Assembly (NCBI GenBank): GCA_902775475.1
Contig: CACYME010000008.1
Location: 62,001-126,000 of the forward strand
Reading direction: 5' to 3'
Length of the DNA: 64,000 nucleotides
DNA from: an uncultured Prevotellaceae bacterium
GTDB taxonomy: Bacteria > Bacteroidota > Bacteroidia > Bacteroidales > Bacteroidaceae
Part shown: one piece after another, positions 1-11,600 of the stretch
How the letters are laid out: the number at the start of each line of letters is the position of its first letter
How positions within the stretch are numbered: position 1 is the stretch's first letter
Notes under the pieces: model-generated
Told to the model about the DNA's origin: nothing
Databases searched by the model: none
What the model saw: only the letters and a program-made list of their open reading frames with translations
Made by a program: the position numbers and the translations under genes

Positions 1-669
1 GATGGCGACCGCATCGTGTCGAAGAACGACGGCTTCGCCGAGTTCAACGGCACGGCATGGACAGGCTCACTCACGCAGTTGAAGCCCTACGAGGCTTACC
101 TCTACTACAACAACAGCGACAGCGAGCGGACGCTGATGCTACTCAGCGAGGGCAATGCCTGGGAGGCCCAGCAGGCCAGCGGTAGCCGCATGAACGCCCC
201 GGCAGCACGGCCCGCCGTCGGCTCATGGCAGTATGATGCCTCGCGCTTCCGCGACAACATGTCGATGGTGGCCCGCTTAGAGGGCGTCGCTGACAGCGAG
301 CGCTACACCGTGGGTGCCTTCGTTGACAATGAGTGTCGCGGCGAGGGACGCTGCTACGACGGCCTGATGTTCATCACCGTCCACGCCAACCAGGGCGAGC
401 AGGTCAGCTTCCGCATAGAGGACAGCCTCACCGGCCAGCAGTACGACGTCGACGAGACCACGACGATGACACTCATGCGCGGCTCGCTGAAGCAGCCGTT
501 CACGCTCACCAGCCTGGGCGTCACCACGGGCATCAGCCACGCTGCTGCCACCACCCACAACAGCCACGAGCGCTACGACCTGAACGGACGCAAGCTCGGC
601 AGCACGAAGGGCAAGGGCATCACCATCCTTCGCAGTGCCGACGGCAGCGTGAGCAAGGTAATGCAATAA
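1..669 (+). CDS. C-terminal part of a secreted surface protein (partial)
   Basis: The frame is open from the first base of the window (D-G-D-R-I before the first GTG at 16), so this is the 3' end of a longer gene. The visible 222 codons contain a module around VGAFVDNECRGEG that resembles IIGAYVGNELRGVG in the lipoprotein at 14172, suggesting a shared beta-sandwich-like fold. The tail, with YDLNGRKL followed by a KGITIL strand, looks like the short C-terminal segment common on exported Prevotella proteins. It precedes the exported gene series at 849-17600 in the same orientation and could belong with it. The family of the full protein cannot be named from this fragment. Confidence 0.7.
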   Translation, partial: DGDRIVSKNDGFAEFNGTAWTGSLTQLKPYEAYLYYNNSDSERTLMLLSEGNAWEAQQASGSRMNAPAARPAVGSWQYDASRFRDNMSMVARLEGVADSERYTVGAFVDNECRGEGRCYDGLMFITVHANQGEQVSFRIEDSLTGQQYDVDETTTMTLMRGSLKQPFTLTSLGVTTGISHAAATTHNSHERYDLNGRKLGSTKGKGITILRSADGSVSKVMQ

Positions 670-835
670 AAGTTGAGAGTTGAGAGTTCTCGCAGGGGCG
701 AGAACTCTAAACTCTTATCGCTCAACGCGGCGAGAGCTCTCAACCCTCAACAGGACTAAAGTCGCTCCGCTCGGACCAACGGGACGCTCGCCCCTGCGAG
801 AACTCTCAACGCTCAACTTTCAACTCTCAACAAAA
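670..835. repeat. Composite inverted repeat of GAGAGTTGA-type oligomers
   Basis: The gap between the first two genes is almost all repeat. A left arm made of GAGAGTTGAGAGTT units runs into CTCGCAGGGGCGAG, and the right arm near 789-832 is its reverse complement (CTCGCCCCTGCGAGAACTCTC), giving about 21 perfectly paired bases. A second smaller inverted pair (GAGAACTCTAAACTC, GAGAGCTCTCAACCC) lies between them. It could act as a terminator for the upstream gene, but its modular build matches the other short oligomer repeats in this window. Confidence 0.7.
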
Positions 836-848
836 AAATGAAATAACG

Positions 849-2642
849 ATGAGCAGGAACAGTCAACACCCACGCGCGTACATTTATATACTATGTACGG
901 CCGCCTTGCTCCTCCCCTACCCCGGCGGGGCCGGAGGGAGCCTTCTGCACGCCCAGTCGCTCACGCTGGGGCAGAACACCATCTCGAACATCGCCAAGAG
1001 CGACCCGCTCATCATCACCGGCGCCATCGGCACCAACAACACCTACTACCACTCATCAGTGGGCGACGGCTACCGCTCGCCATGGGGCAACTCGGTCTAC
1101 GCCAACCTCAACATCTCGCTCTACGGCATCTCCATGCCCTTCGCCTTCTACTACTCGAACAACAACTCCAGCTTCAACTACCCACACTTCTCCTTCCACA
1201 TCGACCCCACGTACAAGAACTGGCGCGCACACTTCGGACGGTCGACGATGGCGCTGTCGAGCTACATCATGAACACGTCGTTCAACGGCGTGGGGCTGGA
1301 GTACAACTCATCGAAGCTGCGCTTCGGAGCCTTCTACGGCGAGCTGCGCAATGCCGTCAACGACGACCCCGCCGACCCGAAGGCACGCTCGCCACAGTAC
1401 CGACGCATGGGATGGGGCTTCAAGCTGGGCTACGGCAGCCAGCGCTCCTTCCTCGACCTCTATCTGCTGCGCGCATACGACCGCACCAACTCCATCGACG
1501 AGCGATGGCGCGACCGCATCAGCCCCAAGGACAACCTGGCCGTGGCGCTGCGCGGCGGACTGGGCCTCACCGGCTGGCTGTCGCTGCGCGGCAACGTGGC
1601 ATTCTCGGCTTTCACCAGCGACAAGATGGCACAGCGCATCACCACCGGCGACGCCGACCGCTGGGCCAACGTGTTCAGCACACGCTACACCTCGCTCATG
1701 CGACTGGCCACCGACGTGAGCGCCAACATCAACGTGAAGAACTTCGCCACACAGATTTATTATAAGATGGTGCAGCCCGACTACAGCACCCTCGGCCTCT
1801 ACTACACCTCCAACAACTACCAGTCGCTGGGCATCAATGCCTCGACCATGCTCTTCAAGACCATCAGCCTCTCGGCCAACTTCAGCGGCCAGGAGGACAA
1901 CATAACGCGCAACCAGCTCTACACCACGCGCGGATTTATCTACTCGGCCAACGCCGCCACCAACGTGGGCGAGCGCATCACACTCTCGGCAGGCTACAAT
2001 GGCTACCGACAGCTGCAGAGCGACGGCAAGGCGCACGTGAACGACTCCACACGCGTGAACCGCATCATGCACTCCCTCTACTTCAGCCCCAGCTACACCA
2101 TCGACGGCGACCGCACAGGCCACATCTTCTCACTGTCGGCCAGCTATACAGAGAACCGCGACCTCAACAAGCTGGCCACAGGCATCAGCGACGTGCGCTC
2201 CATCGCCTTCGGCGTGAGCCACAGCCTGCAGCTGAAGAGCCTGGAGATGGACGTCAACACCAGCTTCTCGCACCAGCAGTCCAAGGGCTACCAGACGCGC
2301 TACAGCAGCGACGTGCTCACCGTGGGCACGGGCCGCTCCTTCCTCAAGGAGAAGAACCTGCACGCCTCTGCCGACCTCTCGCTCTGCTACAACGACATCC
2401 GCCACCAGCAGCGCATGCTCTCGCTGGGCTTCAACCTCTCAGCCGGCTACACCCTGGCAAAGGTGCACTTCTTCAACCTCTCGGCAGGCTTCAACAAGTA
2501 CAGCGACACCAACCTCTCGGCCGACTACACCTCGATGGGCACCACCGAGGTCAGCGCCTCGCTGGGCTACAACTACACCTTCTCACTGCTCCACCTGAAG
2601 CGCAAGGCTGAGAAGACGGCCTCCGGCCTAAATGATAAATGA
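849..2642 (+). CDS. Outer-membrane beta-barrel protein
   Basis: 597 aa with an N-terminal export signal ending near LLHAQ. The rest consists of alternating, aromatic-rich amphipathic strands with short turns (for example LNISLYGISMPFAFYY, LFKTISLSANFSG, LHASADLSLCYND), the pattern of a large transmembrane barrel. No TonB-dependent plug domain is visible. The signal peptide contains an in-frame GC-rich palindrome encoding LPYPGGAGGS. The last three codons, N-D-K, and the stop lie in an AAATGATAAATGAC oligomer repeat. The giant protein gene starts 17 bp downstream, so the two are probably co-transcribed. The barrel may anchor or export it, which is inference from position only. Confidence 0.75.
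   Translation: MSRNSQHPRAYIYILCTAALLLPYPGGAGGSLLHAQSLTLGQNTISNIAKSDPLIITGAIGTNNTYYHSSVGDGYRSPWGNSVYANLNISLYGISMPFAFYYSNNNSSFNYPHFSFHIDPTYKNWRAHFGRSTMALSSYIMNTSFNGVGLEYNSSKLRFGAFYGELRNAVNDDPADPKARSPQYRRMGWGFKLGYGSQRSFLDLYLLRAYDRTNSIDERWRDRISPKDNLAVALRGGLGLTGWLSLRGNVAFSAFTSDKMAQRITTGDADRWANVFSTRYTSLMRLATDVSANINVKNFATQIYYKMVQPDYSTLGLYYTSNNYQSLGINASTMLFKTISLSANFSGQEDNITRNQLYTTRGFIYSANAATNVGERITLSAGYNGYRQLQSDGKAHVNDSTRVNRIMHSLYFSPSYTIDGDRTGHIFSLSASYTENRDLNKLATGISDVRSIAFGVSHSLQLKSLEMDVNTSFSHQQSKGYQTRYSSDVLTVGTGRSFLKEKNLHASADLSLCYNDIRHQQRMLSLGFNLSAGYTLAKVHFFNLSAGFNKYSDTNLSADYTSMGTTEVSASLGYNYTFSLLHLKRKAEKTASGLNDK
909..940. repeat. GC-rich palindrome, in frame in a signal peptide
   Basis: A CTCCCCTACCCC / GGGGCCGGAGGGAG palindrome translated as LPYPGGAGGS inside the signal peptide of the beta-barrel protein. 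The same family recurs at 14105, 14271, 17559, 18354, 32681, 35747 and 48784. Confidence 0.7.
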
Positions 2643-2659
2643 CAAATGACAAATGATAT

Positions 2660-5600
2660 ATGGCTATGAATAAGATGACAGCAACAAAGAGTCTCTGCTC
2701 AATGATAGAAGACAGGCGATGGATGATGGCGTTGGCACTATCATTTATCATTTATCATTTGTCGCTTAGCCGCGCGGCGGCGCAGGACGTGACCGTGCAG
2801 GTGACGCCCATCCAGCAGGTGCTGCCGCCACAGGCCGGCCAGTACATCGACACCCCCGGCAAGTTCTTCCGCCTGCGCCTCCTCAACAACACCGACGAGG
2901 TGCAGCAGGTGCACATGGGCATGCACATCGACATGACCTTCCCCGAGGAGCAGTCGATGGTGGTGACCAACTACGAGCACATCCCACGCCAGCCCATCGT
3001 GCTCGCCCCACGCCAGTCGAAGTACCTCAACCCCGTGGAGATGAAGCAGCTCTTCGCCCACTTCAACCTCGACGAGGTGTACATCCGCGACGGCGTCTAC
3101 GACGACTACCGCCGGGGCATCTACGGCCTGCTGCCCGAGGGACAGTACAAGCTCAGCCTGCAGTGCTACAAGTGGGACCCCGCCATCACCTCCGCCGTGA
3201 TGCTCAACACCCCCGACGACGGCACCTGCCGCTTCACCGTGTGCTACATCGCGCAGGCTCCCACCTTCCTCACGCCCATCGCCACGCTCGACAGCGACCC
3301 GATGTCGATGCTCAACGTCACGAAGGTCAACGTCAACAACCCGGAGTTCACATGGACGCAGCCCACGCTCAACTGCAACCCCACGCTGCTCAACTGCCAG
3401 TACAGCGTGAAGATCGTGAAGCTCGGCGAGAGCACGCCCGACGAGGCCATAGAGCATAACGCCACGGAGTACGAGCGCAAGCAGCTCACCACGCCCAGGC
3501 TGACCATCCCGCCCGCCTACATCGCCAAGATGAAGGAGGAGATGAGGCAGGGCACCGTCTACGCCATGCAGGTCACCGCCGGCGGCACCTTCCAGAATGA
3601 CAACATGCTCAACTTCAGCGTCGTGCAGAACGGGCTGAACTACACGCTCATCGAGAACGACGGCAAGAGCCCCATCCTGCTCTTCCGCCTCTACGACCCC
3701 GCCGACGAGCTGAAGGGCGGCGAGGGCGACGAGACCGACGTGGACGTCGAGGAAGGCGATGCCGACAAGGACAAGAAAGACTCCCTCTACGTCTTCGAGC
3801 AGCCCACGCTCACCGCACCGCAGTTCTCGAAGATAGGCACCCGCAAGCTCTTCGTCGGCGACAGCATCAAGGCCACCTGGCGCAAGGCTTGGCACACCGG
3901 AGGACGAGGCGAGAAGCAGGACACCATACAGTTCCGCTACAAGTTCCAGCTCTTCAAGGGCGACCCCGCCGAGACGAAGAAGACCATCGTCGAGACGACC
4001 AAGCCCGTCTTCGAGCACACCTTCCTGCCCAAGAAGGGCTTCAAGGACGAGGACCTGAAGGACTCGGTGAAGTGGGAGAAGCTCGATGGCAAGGTGAAGG
4101 CCGGCGACTACATGGTGCTGCGCGTCAGCGCCGAGCCGCTCGACAAGAAGCTGTCGCTGCGCATGCTGCCCGACTCGGCCAACATCATCGACTTCGCCAT
4201 GGCCGACCACTTCGAGCTGGACTGGGCCTGCGGCACCAACACGTCGCAGGTGGAGAACAAGAAGCTCATCGACAAGGCGCCCGAGAAGGGCACCCGCATC
4301 AAGATCAGCGACTGGGAGATAGAGGTCACCGAGGCCGAGCTTGTCAAGGACAGCAAGCGCCTGAAGGGCAAGGGCTGGGTGGACTGGGACTGTGGCCTGG
4401 GGCTGAAGGTGCGCGTGGCCGTGAAGTTCGACAACCTCGCCGTCAACACCGACATGGTCTGCTTCGACGGGCTGGCACAGTCCTACCCCGACCCCGAGGC
4501 CAAGAAGTGGCTCAGCGACGACGAGACCTACACCGATGCCGCCGCCGTCGACTCGCTGCAGGCGGGCATCGTCAGCATGTTCAGCAACTGGGGCCTCGAC
4601 AACATCTGGGGCGACCTCTCGCTGCCCGACGACGTCGCGTCGGTGCTCTCCGGCAGCGGCGACGACATGGACAAGGAGGTGAACAACGTGGCCAAGAGCT
4701 ACGAGGTGGGCAAGTACTACTCGTGGTACAAGAAGGCCAGCCGCCGATGGGACGAGTGGAAGAAAGGCAACCTCTACGAGGTCTACTTCCCCGCTGAGTT
4801 CCCCGACGAAATATCGCAGTACTTCCCCGAGGACTTCTCGCTGCAGGTGGCCAGCATGATGTTTGCGCCCAAGGGGGCCTGCATGAACGTCATCGGGCAG
4901 TACGTGCTGCCCAAGAGCAACGTCCTCGACAGCGACCTGCTCGTCTTCGGTGCACCACGCCTCTGCCTCGAGAGCGGGCGCTTCCTGCCCCAGGACGGCG
5001 TGCTCGCCCTGCTGAGCAACTTCCGCATCAAGGATCCCGACAGCGACTTCGACATGACCTTCCTCGCACCGCGCGAGCCCCTCGACCCCAAGGACGGATG
5101 CTTCATCCGCTGGGAGGACCGCCAGTACGGCGGACTGGGCATACACGCCGCCCTGCACATTCCCAACCTCGACCGCGTGGACGACACGGGCAAGTGCCTG
5201 CAGGGCGTGGAGCCGAAGGCAGAGCTGAAGGCCGTCATCGACCGCAGCTGGGGCGACTGGTACGGCACCATCCACATGGACCCCTTCCAGGTGCGCGACC
5301 TGCCCGGCTGGACCTTCACCGTGGGCAAGGACATCGTCTACGACCACAGCTACGAGTGGAACCACGACGGCATGCCCTCACGCGAGAAGCTCATCGCCGA
5401 CCATCCCACCTACGACCCGCGCCTCTGCGGCAGCTACACCCGCACCGACTGGCGCGCCTGGCAGGGGCTCTACGTCGGCGAGGTGTCGCTCGGCTTCCCC
5501 AAGTGGGCCGTCTTCGGCAAGGGCGACCAGGGCGCCAAGATCGGCATCGAGGACATGCTTCTCGACGCCTCGGGCGTGACGCTCAAGGTGGCCGCCAACA

Positions 5601-8600
5601 ACGTGATGAACGCACAGACGGGCAGCGCCGGCGGCTGGGCCTTCGACATCGACTCCTGCTACGTCGACGTCGTGCAGAACAACTTCGACCGCTGCCGCAT
5701 CACGGGCAAGTTCGGCGTCCCCCTCTTCGGCGTGAAGGACAAGGGCGACGACGGCAAGGTGGGCTACTGGTGCGAGATTCGCCACCTCACCGACCCGTCG
5801 AAGACCGACACCTACTACACCTACGTCACCAACCCGAAGACGGGCAAGGAGGAGAAGATCAAGCACCAGCGGAAGACCTATACCGACGCGAGCCGCTATG
5901 CCTACCTCTTCCACACGCAGCAGCTGGACAAGCTGCAGATGAATTTCCTGCTGGCCGACCTCGTCATCGACAAGAACCAGACGTTCATCGCCCTGGCCGC
6001 CGAGGAGGACGAGGAGGGCAAGACCCACACCGACGTGGAGCTCTGCATGGGCGGCGACTTCAGCATCTTCGGCGCCAGCTCGGCCAACGCGAAGCTGAAG
6101 GAGCTGAGCAAGGACCTGCCCATCAACATCCGCATCCCGGGCATCCACTTCGCCAAGCTCTACATCTCCAACTTCGCCAAGGAGGGCCAAAAGCTCACTG
6201 CCGCCAACAACCTCATCATGCGCTACGAGCAGCACATGGACAACGTGGAGACGCGCCGCCAGAAAGCCGAGGAGGAATGGTCGAAGCGCAACGTCACGTG
6301 GAAGAAGCTGCACGACGCCAAGGAAACCAAGGTGACCGACTACTGCTTCCTCAACCTGGGCGAGTGGTCGCTGGCCTCGCCCGAGAAGAAGCTCGGCCCC
6401 TTCAAGTTCAACCTCAAGCACATCACGCCCGACTTCTCGCCAAACGACAAGGAGCTGTCGGTCACCATCGACGGCACCATCGGCCTCGTCACCGCCATCA
6501 ACCTCGACGTGGGCGCCAAGGTGAAGATGCGCAGCAATCTCTCGTGGAGCGACATCACCGACCTCTCCTCCTACGACCTGAGCTACAAGACCACCGACTT
6601 CGAGAAGCTGTCGCTCAATCTCGACGTGGTGAAGGTGCTCCACTTCAAGGGCGAGCTCGAGATGGGCGAGTTCAAGGACAAGAACGGCGGCACGAACAAG
6701 GGCTACAACGGCCTGCTCGACATCGACATCATCGGACTCTTCGGCATGAAGTGCAACGGCGGCTTCTTCGAGCACAAGGCCGCCGAGGACGGCGAGCCCT
6801 CGCAGGAGGAGCTTGCGAAGATGGAGGGCGACAAGTCGCAGTCGGAGAAGAACGAGATAGAGAGCGCCATCCAAGGCAAAGGCAAGGGAGCCGGCGTCGA
6901 CAAGAGCTCGTTAGGCCACAGCGGCAAGGGCGCCTCCGGCAAGGACGCTACCGGCAGCGGCGGCACCACCGGCAACACGCTCACCTCGGCGAATGGCAAG
7001 GGCGCTAAGGATGGCTTCGTCACCACCTCCTCCTCGTCGTCGACGTCGTCGTCGGTCACCATCACCGCCGAGGACCACACCGCCGACCTGGCCGCCATGG
7101 AGGACGCCGCCGAGAGCCAGAAGAGCGACCGCAACTACGGCTGGGGCTACTTCATGTGCGAGGTCACTGGCGCCGCCCTGCGCCTGGACCCCGTGGTGTT
7201 CAACCGCATCACGGGCGGCTTCTACTTCAACTGCCGCCCCGACGTCACCTCCGAGGACAAGGACACCAAGGAGTGCCGCTACGGCAAGCCCATCGCCGAG
7301 TATGGCAACATCGGCGCCTCGCTCGGCATCGGCATGGAGTCGTCGGCAGGCAAGGAGGTGCTCAACGCCGACCTCGACCTCACCGTCGTCTACAACCGCT
7401 CGCGCCGGTGCCTCTCCACCTTCCTCTTCCAGGGCGGCGTGAAGGCCCTCACCGGCATGATTAAGGCCGACATGAAGCTGCTCTACCTCAACGACCCGCA
7501 AGACCGCTTCCTCTCGCTCGACATCACCGCCGAGACCAGCCTCGCCGGCGGCGCGCTGGGCGACAAGCTGCGCCAGCTGGGCCAGGAGTGCTCGCAGGAG
7601 CTGGAGGTGATACAGAAAGACCTCGACAAGTTCAAGGAAGACCTCGGCGGCTATGCCAAGGAGGCCATCGAAGGCACGCCCTACGCCGGGCTGACCGACG
7701 CCCTGGCCGACGACGACGAGTCGGGCAAGGACGTGAAAGACTCCGACTTCGCCAGCAACAAGAGTTCCGACGACAAGGGCAAGCAGGCCGAGCAGAAGAA
7801 GAAGGAGAAGACCGCCCTCGGCGAAAGCCGCTTCTCGCTGGCGCTGAAGATTACGTGGCGCGAGAAGGGCGTGCAGAACCATCCCGAGAAGTGGCACCTC
7901 TACCTCGGCGAGCCCGACAAGTCGAAGCGCTGCTACTACCAGCAGGTGAAGTTCAAGTCGAAGATTGTGTCGGTCGACATCGGCGCCGACGGCTACCTCT
8001 GCATCGGCAACGAGCTGCCCGGCAACGGCAAGCTGCCGCCCATCCCCGACGAGATCACCAACTTCATCACGCCGAAGGGCGTCGACACGGGCGGCGACAT
8101 GGCCAAGGCAGAGCGCTCGCGCCAGTCGGTGGTCAACCAGCTGCTCGGACAGGCCGACTGCAAGGGCGGCGTCATGACGGGCGCCTCGGCATGGGGCTTC
8201 ATCGACATCGACCTCGGCCTGTTCTACGGCGGCATCCGCGCCATCGCCGGCTTCGACGTGGCGCTGGTCAACTACGGCAACATGGCCTACTGCGTCAACC
8301 TGGGCCGCTCCATGGGCCGCAACGGCTGGTACGCCATGGGACAGTTCTATGCCTACCTCGCCGCCAAGTTCGGCCTGCACATCAAGCTCGGCAAGCTCAT
8401 CAACAAGAAGATTGACATCGTCGACGCCGGCATCGGAGGCGTCTTCCAGTGCGGCCTGCCCTCGCCCTCGTGGATCGAAGGCCGTGCCCGCGTGAAGCTG
8501 CGCCTGCTCGGCGGACTGGTCAACATGAACAAGTCCTTCCACTTCGACTGCGGACAGGTGTGTGTGCCCTTCAAGGGCAACGCCCTCGACGGCTTCGAGC

Positions 8601-11600
8601 TCTTCGAGGACATGACCGTGGCCAGCGACACGCTGCCCAGTGGCGACTGGTACAGTCTCGCGCCCGTCACCGCTGCCGAGGCCAAGCGCATGGTGCTCAC
8701 CACGAAGGCCTCGCTCGGCGCTCAGTACCGCCTGGTCGACCCCACGACGGTGGGCTACATGTCCACCGAAACGGGCTACGGCGAGGACGAGCTGAAGATG
8801 GCCGGCTCGCGCACCTACATCTTCGACCTCGACCAGATGACCAACAACGTAGGCGACATCGCCATCCACATCTACGACCTCTCCGACGAGAGCATCAGGA
8901 AGGTTTACAGCTCCGGCAACTTCTGGCAGACGCCATGGCGATACCGCCAGGAAATCTACAACACGCTGAAGGAGAAGGACCTGCTCTGCTTCGAGACCAA
9001 CCAGGAAATGACCGGCATGCTCCTGAGCAACCCGTCGGTGAACATCTGGGACATGCCCAAGACCGACCCGCTGCGCCGACACTTGGAGAGCCTCCAGATG
9101 CTGCTCGGCGACTATGTCACCATCTACACCGCCAACAGCAACAGTAGCGGCCACACCTACCAAGGCATGAAGCTGAACAAGATGGAGGTGGGCGGCGTGA
9201 CCGTGCGCGAGAAGCGCGGCAGCACCTACCACCTGAACCTGCCAAACCTGAAGCCCAACGGCTACTACATGATGCGCGTCGTAGGCTCGGGCTACGAGGT
9301 GGAGCAGGGCGTGAGGGTATGGCCCTTCTACGTGGTGTGCGACGCCAATGGCAAGCCCGTGCGCAACAGCCGCATCAAGTGGCAGCAGCAGAAGTTCTAC
9401 TTCTTCCGCACTGCGCCTGAGCCCGAGCTGCCCGACGCCATCGAAAACCTGCAGCCCTACGTGGCCCTGGCCTTCCCCGCCAGCAACGAAGGCAAGCTGT
9501 TCAACACCGCGGAAGACAGCACCGAGGTCTACTTCAACGACCTGGTGCGTCCGGTGATAGCGCTGAACCGCGACATCAGCAAGTCGTCGTACAAGAACGG
9601 CAAGCTCTACTGGAAGCTCACCAGCACCGCCTCCGGCGGCAGCAGCAAGACCTACACCCAGAACGCCGTGTTCAAGGCCACCAGCAACGGCAGCTACAAA
9701 GGCATGAACATCCAGGCTGCCAACTACCTCTTCTCGTACACCTCTGACTTCAACGGCAAGAAGCACCACCTGCAGCTGCTCTACGACACGCAGGTGAAGG
9801 GCAAGTGCGGCAACGAGGGCATGGTGAAGCCCGCGGTGCATCCCGAATTTGGGTATAAGGACATGAGCCAGCTCAACCAGAAGCACCTGGTGCTGAAGGA
9901 GTTCCTGGAGTCCAACGGCTATGGCAACGTGGTGCAGTCCAAGCTCGACGAGATTAGGCAGAAGCAGACTGGCGCTGACTACTATCTGAGTGCCAATCTC
10001 TACATGGCGTCTCTCATCGTCAGCAGCGAAATGCTGATGACGGCTTATGAGAACTACCTGGCTGCCAACTCGCGGAAGGCCGACTGCGTGAAGGACACTA
10101 CCTACGTGCTGGCCGACCTCCACCTGCTGCCCAGCCCGCACACGGGCACGTTCAACACCACGCTGAACTCGGCCAAGGAGCCGCGCACCTTTGCCAAGCT
10201 GCTGCCCTACGAGGAGCCCTTCGTGGGAATGAAGCTGAGCAAGGCTCCCACCTACTCCTACAGCAGCGAATATGCGAGCGAGGACTTCTCCGACTACACG
10301 GGATCCTACCACAACCTGTACAGGCAGAGCGGCTGGCGCGGCCAGGATCCCTTCCTCTATTTCGCATGGCTCTCCAACGCCGTGTTCATCGGCGGCCACA
10401 AGATAGCGCCGTACGGCTTCGACCCCGTGGGCGTAACGCATGCCTCGGAGACGCTGACCTTCAACTACAACGGCTTCGACGTGCAGGGCCAACGCTTCAT
10501 CTCTGGCATCAACGAGACGGCCATGGACGTGCGCAACAAGATGTTCAACAGCTGGAGCACCTGGAACTACAACGACCCGACGGTGCCTGCCTACCCGCTG
10601 CCCGGCGGCATGAGCGAGTTCTACGAGCGCACCATGGGCAACCAGACCGGCAACGTGCCCGTTTGGCAGCCCAACAGCAAGGGCTTCACCGCCAGCGACA
10701 ACGAGGTGAGCGTGAGCACCGTGGGCATACGCGAGATGTTCAAGGACATGGCCGCCCCCTATTTCGTGGCGGACCGGCTGGCCTCGAAGATGAGGGGCGC
10801 TGCAGACCAGCTACTGAACATCTACAACGAGCACATGCAAAAGCGAAAAAATGGCATCAGCAGCAGTTTGAAGTCGTTGGCTAAGTCTTTCTTTAATAAA
10901 GACCTCGACAATAGGCAGGAGCGCATAGAAGTGCAGAGCAATAACAATTACTATAAATTTGTAAGAAGTCAATTAGGGGCAAGCTTTGCCAACCAGCTAT
11001 GGCATAACTACAGCGGCGGCGACGACGACCAGCTGAACAAAGACATCGCCAAGTGGAACGACAAGTACCGCGGACGCTACATGACCGTGGAGTGCCGTGG
11101 CTTCAAGGTGAAGGTGCCCTACTATCAGTTCCCGCTGCTCTTTGGCGACTGCTTCAATTATGACGACAACTACCAGGGCACGCAGTACAGCGATGCCAAG
11201 GACGAGGTGAACGGTTTCCTCGCCGTGGACCACTACCGCTCCTTCCGCTACTCGGTGCCTAACGGCCGCTACTTCCTGCGGTACCGATGGGACGGGGCCG
11301 TGTCGAACATGATGTTCTTCGGACTGACTGACAGCCGTGGCAACGGCGGCAGCATACCGTTCAAGTATGGCAGCGACAACGAGTTCCGCTATGGGCGCCA
11401 CTCCTCCAGCAGCTACAATGAGCAGATGGGCTATGCCGGCCTGCGCTATGTCATCAAGGAGGAAAGCAACTGGAAGAACCTTTTCAACGAACTGAAGAGC
11501 CTGCCCGTGCAGGCGTACCGCGTCAATGCCTACGACATCAACTCCGGCCTGTACTTCTACGACGGCATGATAAACAACAAGTACGCGCAGGGCATTGTGA

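Noticed and set aside
2741-5365. 874-codon open frame on the minus strand opposite the giant gene
   Set aside because: Long antisense frames are expected in GC-rich genes; the plus-strand product has a signal peptide and sensible composition, the antisense one is low-complexity Val/Leu/Ala/Gly/His.
6911-10492. 1193-codon minus-strand open frame
   Set aside because: Same reason: shadow of the giant gene, with no recognisable domain.
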